A stretch of DNA of 64,000 nt from an uncultured Lachnospiraceae bacterium (GCA_934320845.1 CAKRFU010000002.1:1-64000); one strand, 5' to 3'; shown: positions 43,928-54,246, counted from the stretch's first letter. Program-made: numbers and translations. Notes: generated from the sequence alone by a model not told the origin.

Positions 43928-44112
43928 ATTTCAGATGTCCTTCATGCTTTATGCGTGATTTGGATATCGATATGTTTTATGACAAGGATAAAAAAGAATA
44001 TTATTGTATTCGCTGTCAATATACAGGCAGTGAGGAAGATGTTCTTGCAAAAAATGAGATGGTGCGTTTTCGTTATCGTAAGATGTTAGAACGTATTACG
44101 GATTTCGATTAA
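43900..44112 (+). CDS. Small zinc-ribbon protein
   Basis: The protein has 70 residues; ATG 43900 follows AAGGAGG and lies inside the end of the previous gene in another frame. FRCPSCFMRDLD and YYCIRCQYTG supply four cysteines of a zinc ribbon, and a basic helix (RFRYRKMLERI) ends the protein. Genes of this type occur as small riders in sugar loci; function unknown. A stem-loop separates it from GH53. Confidence 0.75.
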   Translation: MAQSGKGKLNFRCPSCFMRDLDIDMFYDKDKKEYYCIRCQYTGSEEDVLAKNEMVRFRYRKMLERITDFD

Positions 44113-44124
44113 AAATTACTATTT

Positions 44125-44160
44125 CTCTATGTGTCTGGTATTTTTTACAGATACATAGAG
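44125..44160 (+). promoter_or_regulatory. Intercistronic stem-loop
   Basis: CTCTATGTGTCTG (44125-44137) pairs with CAGATACATAGAG (44148-44160), with one G-U pair. Only A-rich sequence follows, so this looks like a processing or stabilising hairpin rather than a terminator. Confidence 0.55.
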
Positions 44161-44186
44161 ATTATAAAAGATAAGAAAAGGGGACT

Positions 44187-45305
44187 ATGATGGCAGAGTT
44201 TATCAAGGGAATGGACATATCAACGCTTTTGGAGCAGGAAGCATGCGGCGCCAGATATTTTGACAATGGAAAAGAAGGAGACATGCTTGAAATTTTAAAG
44301 AGATACGGCGTAAATTCCGTTCGTCTGCGTCTTTGGAATAATCCGTATGATGAAGCCGGAAATCCATATGGAGCCGGTACTAATGATTTGGAAAAAACAA
44401 TTATCATGGCGAAACGTGCAAAAAAATTGGGTATGGGATTTTTGCTTGATTACCATTATAGTGATTTTTGGGCTGATCCGGGAAAGCAGACAGTACCTAA
44501 AGAGTGGAAAGACTATACAGAAGAGGAACTTGGGAAAGCGGTATTTGAGTACACAAAAAAGACATTGGAAATGTTTGTTAAGGAAGGTGTTTCACCGACA
44601 ATGATACAGGTTGGAAATGAACTCACCAACGGTCTGTTATGGCCAAGCGGTCAGAAACTGGAATTTGATAATATCGCAAGATATATAAGTGCAGGAATAA
44701 GGGGTGTCAGAGAGATAGATAAAGAAGTGCCGATAATGCTGCATCTGGATAATGGTGGAAAAAATGATATGTATCGTGAATGGTTTGACAATTATGTTAG
44801 GCGTGGGGAAGATTTTCAAATTATAGGTTTTTCATATTATCCATTTTGGCATGGAACATTAGATGAACTTGAATATAATATGCGTGATATGGCTCAGAGA
44901 TATCATAAGGAGCTTATTGTAGCGGAAGTTTCTATGGGATTTACTATGGATGATTATGCAGACTATGAAAAGCTTGAGCCGAATGAGCGTAAGGGTATGG
45001 CAACTAAGCCTGAACTTGTAGAAAATCTTCAATATCCGATGACAAAAAAGGGGCAGAGTGATTTTATGCAGGATATAATGGAACGCATATCATCAATTCC
45101 AGGAGGACGCGGGTTTTATTACTGGGAACCGGGTTGGATACCGGTTTCAGGATGTGGATGGGCAACAGAGGCAGCACTCGCATATACTGGAGAAAAGGGT
45201 CCGGGTGGAAACGAGTGGGCTAATCAGGCATTATTTGATTATGATGGAAATGTACTGCCTGCATTAGAAACAATCAGAGATTTTAAAAGTGGGAGACAAA
45301 TCTAA
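44187..45305 (+). CDS. GH53 endo-beta-1,4-galactanase, intracellular
   Basis: The protein has 372 residues and no signal peptide. GMDISTLLEQEACGARYF, NSVRLRLWNNPYDE and FLLDYHYSDFWADPGKQ are hallmark GH53 stretches. The catalytic acids are in QVGNELTNGLLW (acid/base) and IVAEVSMGF (nucleophile). GH53 enzymes cleave beta-1,4-galactan; lack of a secretion signal implies action on oligosaccharides imported by the MalEFG-like system encoded upstream. Start 44187 or 44190 (adjacent ATGs) after AAAAGGGG. Confidence 0.95.
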   Translation: MMAEFIKGMDISTLLEQEACGARYFDNGKEGDMLEILKRYGVNSVRLRLWNNPYDEAGNPYGAGTNDLEKTIIMAKRAKKLGMGFLLDYHYSDFWADPGKQTVPKEWKDYTEEELGKAVFEYTKKTLEMFVKEGVSPTMIQVGNELTNGLLWPSGQKLEFDNIARYISAGIRGVREIDKEVPIMLHLDNGGKNDMYREWFDNYVRRGEDFQIIGFSYYPFWHGTLDELEYNMRDMAQRYHKELIVAEVSMGFTMDDYADYEKLEPNERKGMATKPELVENLQYPMTKKGQSDFMQDIMERISSIPGGRGFYYWEPGWIPVSGCGWATEAALAYTGEKGPGGNEWANQALFDYDGNVLPALETIRDFKSGRQI

Positions 45306-45338
45306 AAGTTATATATGTAATTTAAATGTCCTAGGAAG

Positions 45339-45373
45339 CTATGCAGAATGAAATACTTTTGCATAGTTTTTTT
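45339..45373 (+). terminator. Terminator of the galactan operon
   Basis: CTATGCA (45339-45345) pairs with TGCATAG (45360-45366), followed by seven T residues. It lies 34 bases after the GH53 stop. Confidence 0.8.
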
Positions 45374-45474
45374 GTATTTTTTAGAGTAAAAACAGGCTAA
45401 TTGTTGTGGCTTTTTGGATTTGTAAAATATGCTATGATAAATTTAGCGAATAAATACATAAAAGGGGGAGAAGT

Positions 45475-47973
45475 ATGATTAAATTACAAAATATTTATAA
45501 ATATTATTATTCTGAGTCATCAGTCACGCAGGCACTCAGAAACGTAAATCTTGAATTTTCAAAAGGTGAGTTTGTTGCCATAACAGGGGAAAGCGGCAGT
45601 GGAAAGACAACACTTTTAAATGTTATAAGTGGTATAGATACATATGACGAGGGAGAAATGTATGTCGAAGGAGAACCCACTTTCCAGTATGACGATGATG
45701 ACTGGGAGGAATACCGCCGAAATAAAATTGGATTTGTTTTTCAGAATTACAATCTTATAGGTCATTATAGTGTACTCGACAATATGATAAGTGCGCTTCT
45801 TATTCTTGGTGTTCCGAAAGAAGAAGCTGAGAAAAAAGCAGTTGTATATCTTGAAAAGGTCGGACTTAAAGGACTCGAGAAAAATCGTGCTTCAAAACTT
45901 TCAAGCGGTCAGAAGCAGAGACTCGCCATTGCGAGAGCAATTGCAAAAGAGACTGATGTGCTTATGGCGGACGAACCGACGGGAAACCTTGATAATGAGA
46001 CAGGGCTTCAGATAATAAAACTGTTAGCTGAATTATCAAAAGAAAAACTTGTTATCATGGTAACTCATAATTATGAGCAGGCACAGGATTATGTGACAAG
46101 AAGGATAAAGATACATGACGGTGAAGTGGTAGTTGACACGGCTGTCAATACTCAAAATAGAGATACGGACAGTGATAATAGGGATGATTCTCAGGAAAAT
46201 AATAAAAAAGCAGATGTTGTTGAAGACGGACTAAAAACAGAATTAAAGCATGATAAAATGAGCTCAAAAAAGCAGAGGAAAAAGTCAAACAGTATAGCAA
46301 AATATTTTGCATGGAAAAATTTTTCGACTCAGAAACTAAGAGCATTGTTATTTGTTGTATTTTTTATGGTTGTCTCAGCAGCATCTTTTTTGTTTTTAGG
46401 TCAGGTTTATTCCAATATTGATGATGCATCAACAAAGGAGTATGACAAGTCGATTTATTATAATGGGGATAAGACAAGAATAGCTGTAAGGAAAAAAGAC
46501 GGGACTTATTTTAACAATAAGGATATAGAAAAACTCAACAAAATCAAATATGTTAAAAATACAGATATATGTGATAGGGCGAACGATATAAATTATTATT
46601 GCGAGGAAGGAAAAGATTATAAGTATTCGTACGGTGCTTCAAACGACGATGAGATGTCATATTCATATGAAGAGACAAATGAGAATTATTGGACATATGC
46701 AGATGGTATCAAAAAAGCAGTCCAAAAGGATATGAATGTTGAATTTGTCAAAAAGAATAAATTTATGAAGTCAGTGAGCTGTATTACAAAAGCTGACCTT
46801 GCAAAAGGCAGACTTCCTAAGAAGAATAATGAGGTTGTCATATATTCAAAAGACACTTCAGCAGTCGGAAAAACTAAGAGATTTTATTTTACGGCAAGAA
46901 ATATCTGGGGAACGGATGGCTATTATTATGAGGATATGAAGATAACCGGATGTCTTAAGGAAAAGACAAATCAGGCATATTTTGCAACAAGTCTTTGCAA
47001 CATGCTTTCGACATCATCTGACGGAGCTAAGTTTAAACTTGACTTTGCGTATGATAATCTTTCAGACTGTTTTCGTGGAAGTTATAATCTGATTCCGGTA
47101 TATAGTGAGACAAGGTATAATAATCTCTATGACAGCAATGGAGATATAACTGATAACGAAGAGGCAAGGAAAGCTACTTACGACTATAGAAACGGAATAC
47201 CTTCAGGGGAAAAGGCGAGAGTATCATGCAATGCAGAAGTTTCGGAAAGTGGTGGGAATTCAAATAGTTCCAATATGTATGTGGATGATGCAGCTTCAAT
47301 GATGGGAACAGACAGACTTACAATAACTAAAAGAGATAAAAATGGTGAGTTAGAAAATGAAAGTATCAAGATTATGCTTGATGTACAGAAAGATGTAACT
47401 GATTATGCGGACAAGTTTGTTGAAATATCAAAACATCTTTATTATAAATATTTCAAGAATGAGAGCAAACAGGCAGCAGTCTATATTACAAATTATGCAA
47501 AAACAGACAAGGTTATAAAAAGCATTGAGAAACTTGATACAAATTACGAGGCAATCAGTACATATAGAATGTCACTTGGGGAGTATGATGACGAAAAAGT
47601 GGCTGAACGTCTTACGACACTTGGAATAGCTCTCGGAGTTCTTATAATGCTTATGATACTTGAAATGGTTATACTTCGTTCACTGATGAAAATTAAGATT
47701 AAAGATTACTTCATTCTTAAATTTATAGGAATGAAGATAAAGACGATAAACAGGATAAGCATTATGGAAATGTTTTCATATTGTGTTGTCTCAGTTATTT
47801 TTGTGATAGCTGCATTCAATATCATTGCAGTTGGCGGAAACAGTATAGTCACGGATATGCTTGCTTATTATACAATTCCGTTTTATCTGATTTATATAAT
47901 ATACAATCTTGTTCTTTGCGGTATCACGGTAAAAGCGTTTAATAAATTAATTGGGGGGAGGCTTGAAAAATGA
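45475..47973 (+). CDS. ABC transporter, ATPase fused to FtsX-type permease (first of pair)
   Basis: The protein has 832 residues. The ATPase domain (1-220) has Walker A GESGSGKT (38-45), a signature KLSSGQKQR that departs from 'LSGGQ', and Walker B LMADEPTGNLD. A charged linker (about 225-275) leads to a MacB/FtsX-type permease: one membrane segment near 290, a ~400-residue extracellular domain, then three segments at the C-terminus. Such transporters move peptides or lipids or transmit mechanical signals. The stop overlaps the next start (ATGA). Confidence 0.88.
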   Translation: MIKLQNIYKYYYSESSVTQALRNVNLEFSKGEFVAITGESGSGKTTLLNVISGIDTYDEGEMYVEGEPTFQYDDDDWEEYRRNKIGFVFQNYNLIGHYSVLDNMISALLILGVPKEEAEKKAVVYLEKVGLKGLEKNRASKLSSGQKQRLAIARAIAKETDVLMADEPTGNLDNETGLQIIKLLAELSKEKLVIMVTHNYEQAQDYVTRRIKIHDGEVVVDTAVNTQNRDTDSDNRDDSQENNKKADVVEDGLKTELKHDKMSSKKQRKKSNSIAKYFAWKNFSTQKLRALLFVVFFMVVSAASFLFLGQVYSNIDDASTKEYDKSIYYNGDKTRIAVRKKDGTYFNNKDIEKLNKIKYVKNTDICDRANDINYYCEEGKDYKYSYGASNDDEMSYSYEETNENYWTYADGIKKAVQKDMNVEFVKKNKFMKSVSCITKADLAKGRLPKKNNEVVIYSKDTSAVGKTKRFYFTARNIWGTDGYYYEDMKITGCLKEKTNQAYFATSLCNMLSTSSDGAKFKLDFAYDNLSDCFRGSYNLIPVYSETRYNNLYDSNGDITDNEEARKATYDYRNGIPSGEKARVSCNAEVSESGGNSNSSNMYVDDAASMMGTDRLTITKRDKNGELENESIKIMLDVQKDVTDYADKFVEISKHLYYKYFKNESKQAAVYITNYAKTDKVIKSIEKLDTNYEAISTYRMSLGEYDDEKVAERLTTLGIALGVLIMLMILEMVILRSLMKIKIKDYFILKFIGMKIKTINRISIMEMFSYCVVSVIFVIAAFNIIAVGGNSIVTDMLAYYTIPFYLIYIIYNLVLCGITVKAFNKLIGGRLEK

Positions 47974-50480
47974 TAAGAGTAAAAAATTTAAATAAATATT
48001 TTAATAAGGGAAAAAATAATGAACTTCATGTATTAAATGACATAAATTTGGAGTTTGAAAATAAAGGGCTTGTCGTGATTTTAGGTGAAAGCGGTTCCGG
48101 AAAAACGACACTCTTAAATACAATAGGCGGTCTTGATGTGTTTGCTGACGGTGAGATTGACTATGACGGAGATACAGTGAAAAAGTATTCGCCAAAGCAG
48201 ATAGAGAAAATAAGAAACGATAAATTCGGGTATATTTTTCAAAATTATTATCTGTTAATGGATTACTCTGTTGAGTACAATGTTAAGCTTGCTCTCAGTG
48301 TGTATGATATGACAGAGGAAGAAAAACAGGAGAGAACGGAATATGTGCTCAATGCTTTAAATATGGGGCGTTACAAAAAGAAACTTGTATCAGAACTGTC
48401 GGGAGGACAGCAGCAGAGAGTATCTATCGCAAGAGCACTTGTAAAAGCTCCGTCTATAATACTTGCGGATGAGCCTACCGGGAACCTTGATGAAGAAAAT
48501 ACAATAAATACGATGAGTCTTTTGAGGAATATATCAAAAGAGTGTCTTGTCATAGTAGTATCGCATGAAAAAAGAATTTCAAAATTTTTCGCCGACAGAA
48601 TAATTGAGATACAGGACGGACAGATAAAGAAAGATTATAAAAACAAGGCGACAAAGAGTTATGAGAAAGCGGATGACTCAAATATATATTTAAAAGAATT
48701 ATCAAAAGAAAGCATTGAAAATGATAAATTTGAGATAAACATATACGATAGCGCAAAAGAGGATAAGCAATTAAAAAATAATGCCGCTGAAACAAAAAAT
48801 GATGTTTCACAAAATGGTGTTAATGAGAAAATAGTGCTCAATTTTGCATGGAAAGACGGAAAGCTGTACATACAAAATCTTTCGGACACGGAAATTGTGT
48901 TTGAGGGTGAGGAATCGGGCTGTCAGATGTTGGATGAAGAAAAGCCGCAGATAGATATAAACAGTGTTGATGAGATTGACTATTCGCTTGAAAAGCCGAA
49001 GGCGGGAAAGTCTGCAAAATTGCCGTTTAGGGAAATTATAAAAATGGCGAGGGGAAATTTAAAATTTCTCGGAAAAAAGCAGGCCTTTATGATAGTTACG
49101 CTTTTAATGGTATCAGTGATTTTATCCATAGGAACGGCAGATTTTACAAACCGCATGTCGATAGATAAACAAAGCGTTGTAAAAAGTGATTCCCATGTTG
49201 TTACTGTAAAATTAAATCCTGTTGAAGGTTCTTATGTTGACCGGCTTAATGAAGCAGTAAAGAAATATATTGCAAAAATAAGAAAAGATAAAAAATATTC
49301 TGATATATTTATTTTGGCAGATTGTGATATGTCGGTAAAATATAATGGTTACAGTCAGCTTGCAAACTGTGTTGCAGACCTTAGCGGATATTCTTTTATC
49401 CCAAGCAGACACTTAAAAGAGTCATCACTTATATGTGGAAAAATGCCCGAAAATAAGGATGAAGCAGTGGTTGACAAGTGGGTGCTTGAAAATTTCATGA
49501 AATCAGACAGTTCAATAGCACGAATGTACAAAAAAGTTGATGATTTTATTGGAACTACAATAATGTCAGCCGCAAATCAGCTTGAATTTAAAATATCAGG
49601 TGTCTGCGATACGGGAGAACCGGACATATTTGTGGAAGAAAACAAATTACTCGGACTTTCTTATTCAGCGATGAACATTGCTTCACTTGAAGAAATGAAA
49701 CGACTTTATGCGGACAAAAAAGACAGTGGTATAAAGTCTGATACGACACTTAAAAGCGGAACAGTTCTGGCAAAAAAATCTATTTATGATAAAGCGAAAA
49801 TGTCAGGTTCTGTTCTGTTTACTGATGAAAGATACGGAACATTTGAGATTGCCGGATATTTCAATGATGACATAGATGCAGATTATGTAGCAAGTGAGAA
49901 GGAATGCCAAAAGATAAGAACTGCTTACAATGTATATTCAAAAACATTTAATATATATACTGATGATGTTGACGGTGCAATAAAATATTTACTAAATGAG
50001 GCAGCACCCTATAGGGATGATTGTTTTACGGCAAGTGTAAAATGTAACTACAATAATCAACTCAAAAATTATAAAGAAAAGCGTAGAATGAGCATCGGAA
50101 CAAAAAACGTTGTAACACTTGCACTTGCAATACTCGCATTTGTAATGATTTATTTTTCAATAAAATCTAATGCTGTTTCGAGAATAGAAGAACTTACGGT
50201 TTACAGACTTCTCGGAATAGAGAAGGGAAGCATATTTAAAGCGTATATACTTGAAATGATGATGTTATGTACATATACGGTATTGCCTGCCACAATAATA
50301 ACAAGTGGTGTGATAAAATTCATGGCACAGGTACCGTCGCTTCAGATAAAAATGATATTTCCGTGGTGGGTGGTGTTAGTTCTTATAGTTGTCATTTTTG
50401 TGGTAAATATAATACTAATTATACTTCCGGTAAACAATATAATATCAAGACCACCGGCAGAACTTGCGGTAAAGGATTGA
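47970..50480 (+). CDS. ABC transporter, ATPase fused to FtsX-type permease (second of pair)
   Basis: The protein has 836 residues with the same plan as its neighbour: Walker A GESGSGKT, canonical LSGGQQQR, Walker B ILADEPTGNLD, a long acidic linker (about 220-345), one membrane segment, a large outer domain and three C-terminal segments. The four-base overlap and similar length suggest a heterodimer. Asymmetric signatures (SSGQ in the first, SGGQ in the second) would give one weak and one active ATP site, as in other heterodimeric ABC proteins. Substrate unknown. Confidence 0.88.
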   Translation: MIRVKNLNKYFNKGKNNELHVLNDINLEFENKGLVVILGESGSGKTTLLNTIGGLDVFADGEIDYDGDTVKKYSPKQIEKIRNDKFGYIFQNYYLLMDYSVEYNVKLALSVYDMTEEEKQERTEYVLNALNMGRYKKKLVSELSGGQQQRVSIARALVKAPSIILADEPTGNLDEENTINTMSLLRNISKECLVIVVSHEKRISKFFADRIIEIQDGQIKKDYKNKATKSYEKADDSNIYLKELSKESIENDKFEINIYDSAKEDKQLKNNAAETKNDVSQNGVNEKIVLNFAWKDGKLYIQNLSDTEIVFEGEESGCQMLDEEKPQIDINSVDEIDYSLEKPKAGKSAKLPFREIIKMARGNLKFLGKKQAFMIVTLLMVSVILSIGTADFTNRMSIDKQSVVKSDSHVVTVKLNPVEGSYVDRLNEAVKKYIAKIRKDKKYSDIFILADCDMSVKYNGYSQLANCVADLSGYSFIPSRHLKESSLICGKMPENKDEAVVDKWVLENFMKSDSSIARMYKKVDDFIGTTIMSAANQLEFKISGVCDTGEPDIFVEENKLLGLSYSAMNIASLEEMKRLYADKKDSGIKSDTTLKSGTVLAKKSIYDKAKMSGSVLFTDERYGTFEIAGYFNDDIDADYVASEKECQKIRTAYNVYSKTFNIYTDDVDGAIKYLLNEAAPYRDDCFTASVKCNYNNQLKNYKEKRRMSIGTKNVVTLALAILAFVMIYFSIKSNAVSRIEELTVYRLLGIEKGSIFKAYILEMMMLCTYTVLPATIITSGVIKFMAQVPSLQIKMIFPWWVVLVLIVVIFVVNIILIILPVNNIISRPPAELAVKD

Positions 50481-50484
50481 TTAT

Positions 50485-51500
50485 ATGAACATAAAACAAA
50501 ATAAAAAAACGGATATATCTGTAGTTATATATTTTGTTAAGAAAAATATTTTCACCCAAAAAATCAGAGGATTGTTTTTCCTCTGCTTTTTTGGTGTTGT
50601 ATCAGTTATGTCATTTATATTTATAAGTTTGATATATGCAAAGATTCTCTGACAAAAAAATATAATAACAAGATTTATGCTAATCCTGACAAGACAAGGA
50701 TTGCTGTAATAAAAAAGACGGAAGTTCATTTGATAAAAACGATATAGAGAAGTTTAATAAAATAAAGTATGTGCGCATGGCTGACATATGTGACAGAGCG
50801 GATGACATAAATTATTATTGTGATGAGGGAAAAGACTATCAATACAGTTATGGTACAGTAAATAAGAACAGCGTATCTGAATTTAACAGGATAGTCACTT
50901 ATGCCAAAGGAATAAAAAAAAGCGTTAAAGGAATATGATGCCAGATGGGGCATTGCTTCGGGTGAAAAGGCAAGGGCGTCCTGCAATATGATGGTATGGC
51001 TCTCAGGGGCAGATGTAAATACTATAAAAGAAGATGTAAATGCACTTAGAGGCAGGGCACTTATCTATATTAAAAAAAGAAAAAGTGACGGAAATCTGAG
51101 TAATAAAAAGGATAGCTTAAAACTTGAACTCACCGATGAAATGACCGATTATTCAGGAACATTTCTTGAAATATCAAAGCATCTTTATTATCAATATTTT
51201 AAAAATGAAAGCAGGCAGGCATCGGTTTATATAACACACTATGCAAAAACTGACAAGGTTATAGATGCGATAAATAAAGCGGATAAAAAATATCAGGCAG
51301 TCAGCGCATACAGAATGTCACTGGAAGGCTACGATAATGACAAAGTATCAGAAAGGCTCGCCACTTTAGGAATATCATTCGTGGTACTTGTATTTATGGC
51401 AATACTGGAAGTCGCAATACTAAGTGCGGTTATGAAAAATATTCTATATAATATTGTTGTTTGCGTGATTACGTCAAGGAGGTTTTGTGATACAATATAA
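50485..51500 (+). pseudogene. Decayed third copy of the FtsX-type permease
   Basis: It begins MNIKQNKKTDISVVIYFVKK at 50485 and continues FTQKIRGLFFLCFFGVVS, aligned with KYFAWKNFSTQKLRALLFVVFF in the first ABC protein; a stop follows at about 50652. Further pieces in other frames match KTRIAV, DICDRADDINYYC and later SGEKARASCN, FLEISKHLYYQYFKNES and YAKTDKVI. Large internal segments and the C-terminal helices are missing. There is no ATPase part. It is a pseudogene from a duplication. Confidence 0.85.
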
Positions 51501-51577
51501 AAAGATGTTTGGGCAAAAGGCACTTTGCTTCTTGTGTGAAAAATAAAAATTAAGATAAAAGAAAGGAAAGCAAAAAC

Positions 51578-51988
51578 ATGGAAACAAGAGTAGAGAAAAC
51601 GATAGAGAGACACAATAAAGGATATAATTGCGCACAGGCAGTTGCCTGTACATATTGTGACCTTGTCGGAATGGACGAGGAGAGCGTGTTTAAAGCAACA
51701 GAAGCGTTAGGACTTGGAATGGGCGGCATGGAAGGAACATGCGGTGCACTTACGGGTGCATGCGTTATAGCGGGAATGAAAAACAGCTGCGGAAACCTTG
51801 ACAATCCGATAAGCAAAGGAGAAACATATCAGTATTCAAGACAAATATTAAAAAAATTTCTCGACCAGAACAAAGCAACACGCTGTAAAGACCTTAAAGG
51901 CGTGGAGACAGGAGTTGTTTTAAGAGGATGTCAGGACTGCATAAGAGATGCGGCAAAATTCTTGGAAGAGATAGTATTTGCTGAGTAA
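51578..51988 (+). CDS. C_GCAxxG_C_C family putative redox protein
   Basis: The protein has 136 residues; ATG 51578 follows AAAGGAAAG. YNCAQAVACTYCD has the first cysteines, then GTCGALTGACVIAG, NSCGNLD, RCKDL and GCQDCI. This cysteine order defines the C_GCAxxG_C_C family, thought to bind a metal or cluster and to have redox activity; the reaction is unknown. It is followed by a FliD-like gene but there is no functional link. Confidence 0.88.
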   Translation: METRVEKTIERHNKGYNCAQAVACTYCDLVGMDEESVFKATEALGLGMGGMEGTCGALTGACVIAGMKNSCGNLDNPISKGETYQYSRQILKKFLDQNKATRCKDLKGVETGVVLRGCQDCIRDAAKFLEEIVFAE

Positions 51989-52132
51989 AAAATAAATTCT
52001 TATTACCCCCTTTAAAAAAAAACAAAAATGTGATATGATTATAAGAGAATGCAATTTTTTACACTTAGGCATTCATTTATAATCGGAAAATGAAAAGAAT
52101 GAATTTAATGAAAAAGAAAGGGGATGTTCAAG

Positions 52133-53419
52133 ATGGATACCGCTGTTTATAATCATCTGCTTACGCAGTACCGTCCGAAAGAGTTGACGAAATACGATAC
52201 ACATAAAGCATCAGAGCTGAGAAACGTTATGAATCGGATTGCAAAAAAAACAAAGACATCTCCGATATATTTAGTAAAGCTTACTGATGCGAAACAGTCA
52301 TTTGCACTTGGAATAAAAGAATCATCCATGCTCCTTGGAACAGGACTCAGGGAACTTGCAGATACATCACCAGACGGTGTGTTCTCAAAGAAAAAAGCAT
52401 ATGCTTCAAATTCTGAAAAAGCAGGAGTTCAGATTGTTGATGATGACGAGGAAAAACTTCCTGATGAATTTTCATTAAAAATTGAACATCTTGCCACACC
52501 TCAGCATAATCTTGGAAATCCGTTGTATCCGTCAAGCGGAAGTCTGCCTGGTGGAACATACAAATTCAGGATAAGTGTTTTGGATGATATGTATGATTTC
52601 CAGTACAATGTAGGAAAAGATGCTGACAATGCACAAGTTATGAATGGCGTAGCTTCATTTATAAATAAGGCAAATATAGGTTTAAATGTCGGAGTTGTAT
52701 CAAATACATCTGATGATCGAGTGAGAATGAGCATTGTTTCTGATGCAACAGGAAAAAGCGGTGATGAAAGAATTTTTACACTGACAGACAGAAACAGCGA
52801 CGGAAAGCTTGGAATAGTAGATTATTTCGGACTTAATGAACTTAATAAAGAACCAACAAGTTCTAAGTTTTATATGGATGGCGTTCCTAAGAGTACATTG
52901 GCAAATGAATTTACTATAGGAAAAGCTTTGAAGGTGTCGTTGAAAGATGTGACCGATACCGATGAGAATGTCAGGATACAGTACAGACCGGACAGTGAAA
53001 AAATACTTACGAGCCTGAACAAAATAAAAGATGCTTACAATTATATGATAGAGGGCTCAAATGAATATGCAAAAGTGTCCGATAAAACATCAAAGCTTGC
53101 ATCGGAACTTGGATACCTTGTAGAGCCGTTTAAATCAGAAATGGAGTCGTGTGGTCTTATGTTTGAAGAAGATGGCACGATGAAGATAGATGAATCACTT
53201 GCAACTCAGGCAATAAATGATGGAGAAATGCAGAAACTTTTTTCGAAGGATTCAGACCTATCAAAACGTCTGCTTGGTAAAAGTGAGAATGTAAAGCTTG
53301 ACCCTATGGAATATGTAGATAAGCTTCTTGTTTCATATCCGAACTATACAAAGGAAGGCGTAGGTTATTCGTATATTACTTCGTTGTATAGCGGTATGTT
53401 GTTCAATTATTATTGCTGA
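52133..53419 (+). CDS. FliD-like flagellar cap-related protein
   Basis: The protein has 428 residues. ATG 52133 is nine bases after AAGGGG; ATG 52124 overlaps it. The middle segment (GLNVGVVSNTSDDRVRMSIVSDATG, IFTLTD) has the flagellin hook-IN/FliD pattern, and the C-terminal part (IKDAYNYMIEGSNEYAK, LKSEM-like helices, MKIDESLATQAI, LFSKDSDLSKRLLG) matches FliD_C. It is shorter than usual FliD and begins with ~90 unrelated residues. A second, smaller relative is at 56937-57452. Export or capping function cannot be judged. Confidence 0.7.
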   Translation: MDTAVYNHLLTQYRPKELTKYDTHKASELRNVMNRIAKKTKTSPIYLVKLTDAKQSFALGIKESSMLLGTGLRELADTSPDGVFSKKKAYASNSEKAGVQIVDDDEEKLPDEFSLKIEHLATPQHNLGNPLYPSSGSLPGGTYKFRISVLDDMYDFQYNVGKDADNAQVMNGVASFINKANIGLNVGVVSNTSDDRVRMSIVSDATGKSGDERIFTLTDRNSDGKLGIVDYFGLNELNKEPTSSKFYMDGVPKSTLANEFTIGKALKVSLKDVTDTDENVRIQYRPDSEKILTSLNKIKDAYNYMIEGSNEYAKVSDKTSKLASELGYLVEPFKSEMESCGLMFEEDGTMKIDESLATQAINDGEMQKLFSKDSDLSKRLLGKSENVKLDPMEYVDKLLVSYPNYTKEGVGYSYITSLYSGMLFNYYC

Positions 53420-53480
53420 TACATGGAGTCGAAAGATTTGTATTTTAAATTATAAATATAAAAGATGCTAAAAACTAATA

Positions 53481-53569
53481 AAAAAGGTTCATAATCTTTT
53501 GAAATGCCACGCAAGCTAGGCTTTTTGCATAAAATGGCTTTTCTTTTAAAGTGATTATGAGCCTTTTTT
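53481..53569. terminator. Long structured hairpin between FliD-like and NusG_II genes
   Basis: AAAAAGGTTCATAATC (53481-53496) pairs with GATTATGAGCCTTTTT (53553-53568), one mismatch, followed by T. The 56-base interior can fold further (GCCA 53506-53509 with TGGC 53535-53538). It serves as terminator for the convergent genes; the large loop is unusual. Confidence 0.6.
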
Positions 53570-53608
53570 ATTTAAATTTAAATGTTTTATTGAATGTTTG
53601 TATTATTG

Positions 53609-54004
53609 CTATTTAACTACTGCATCAGGGGCATCATCATCGGTATTTGCAGAATTATCTATTGAGATTACCACCTTATGCGGCAGGCAGACAATAGTTT
53701 CTCCTTCATATTTTATACTGTGTTTCTTGACGCAGGTCTGATCAGGACAATCTGCTTCAATCATATTGGCAGTACCTTCACTGATTTTCAGGATATTTTT
53801 CCCACCATTTACACCTTTGATAGTAACAGTTTTATCTGTATCAATAGGATAGGAGGCGGTGACTTTTCCGTCAATTTTGACCGTGACAAACTTACCTGAT
53901 TTGTTAAAATATAGTTTATAAGCGGCAAAGAAAATAAGAGAGATAAGTAATATACATATTATAAGAATAATATCATTGCGTTTTTTTGTGTTTGAAAATT
54001 TCAT
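53609..54004 (-). CDS. NusG domain II (NusG_II) membrane-anchored protein
   Basis: The protein has 131 residues. The start at 54004 (MKFSNTKKR) has GGAG upstream; the longer frame to 54103 has no signal. One N-terminal membrane segment (DIILIICILLISLIFFAAY) precedes an extracellular beta domain with ADCPDQTCVKKHSI and IVCLPHKVVI, the NusG_II pattern with two conserved cysteines. Domain function is unknown; in Bacillota it is often linked to heme/quinone gene sets. The name reflects fold similarity to NusG; the true nusG is coincidentally nearby. Confidence 0.85.
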   Translation of the reverse strand: MKFSNTKKRNDIILIICILLISLIFFAAYKLYFNKSGKFVTVKIDGKVTASYPIDTDKTVTIKGVNGGKNILKISEGTANMIEADCPDQTCVKKHSIKYEGETIVCLPHKVVISIDNSANTDDDAPDAVVK

Positions 54005-54216
54005 AAAACTCCATTCTGCCAAGGTATTATATGGCATAGCTGTAATATAAATCCAAGATAAAAGCTTTTTGACATGCACTCTCGAAAACACATTTTTGTT
54101 CAATATATCAAGGATTTAATTTTCGTTGTACTGGATTTAGGAGTTATTATATCACAAATTTACTGCAAGCATAAGAATTTATAATAAATTTAGCTGCCCA
54201 AAATCATAAAATACTC

Positions 54217-54246
54217 TTGACGGAGGATGCATTTTTGTGATATATT
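54217..54246 (+). promoter_or_regulatory. Promoter of the rpmG-secE-nusG-rplKA operon
   Basis: TTGACG (54217-54222), 18 bases, TATATT (54241-54246), facing rpmG 130 bases downstream. A small hairpin (CATGACTT/AAGTCATG, near 54313-54330) lies in the leader. Confidence 0.6.

Noticed and set aside
53609..54004. Functional link between the NusG_II protein and nusG
   Set aside because: The protein has a membrane anchor and an extracellular domain; only the fold name is shared and the genes are on opposite strands.
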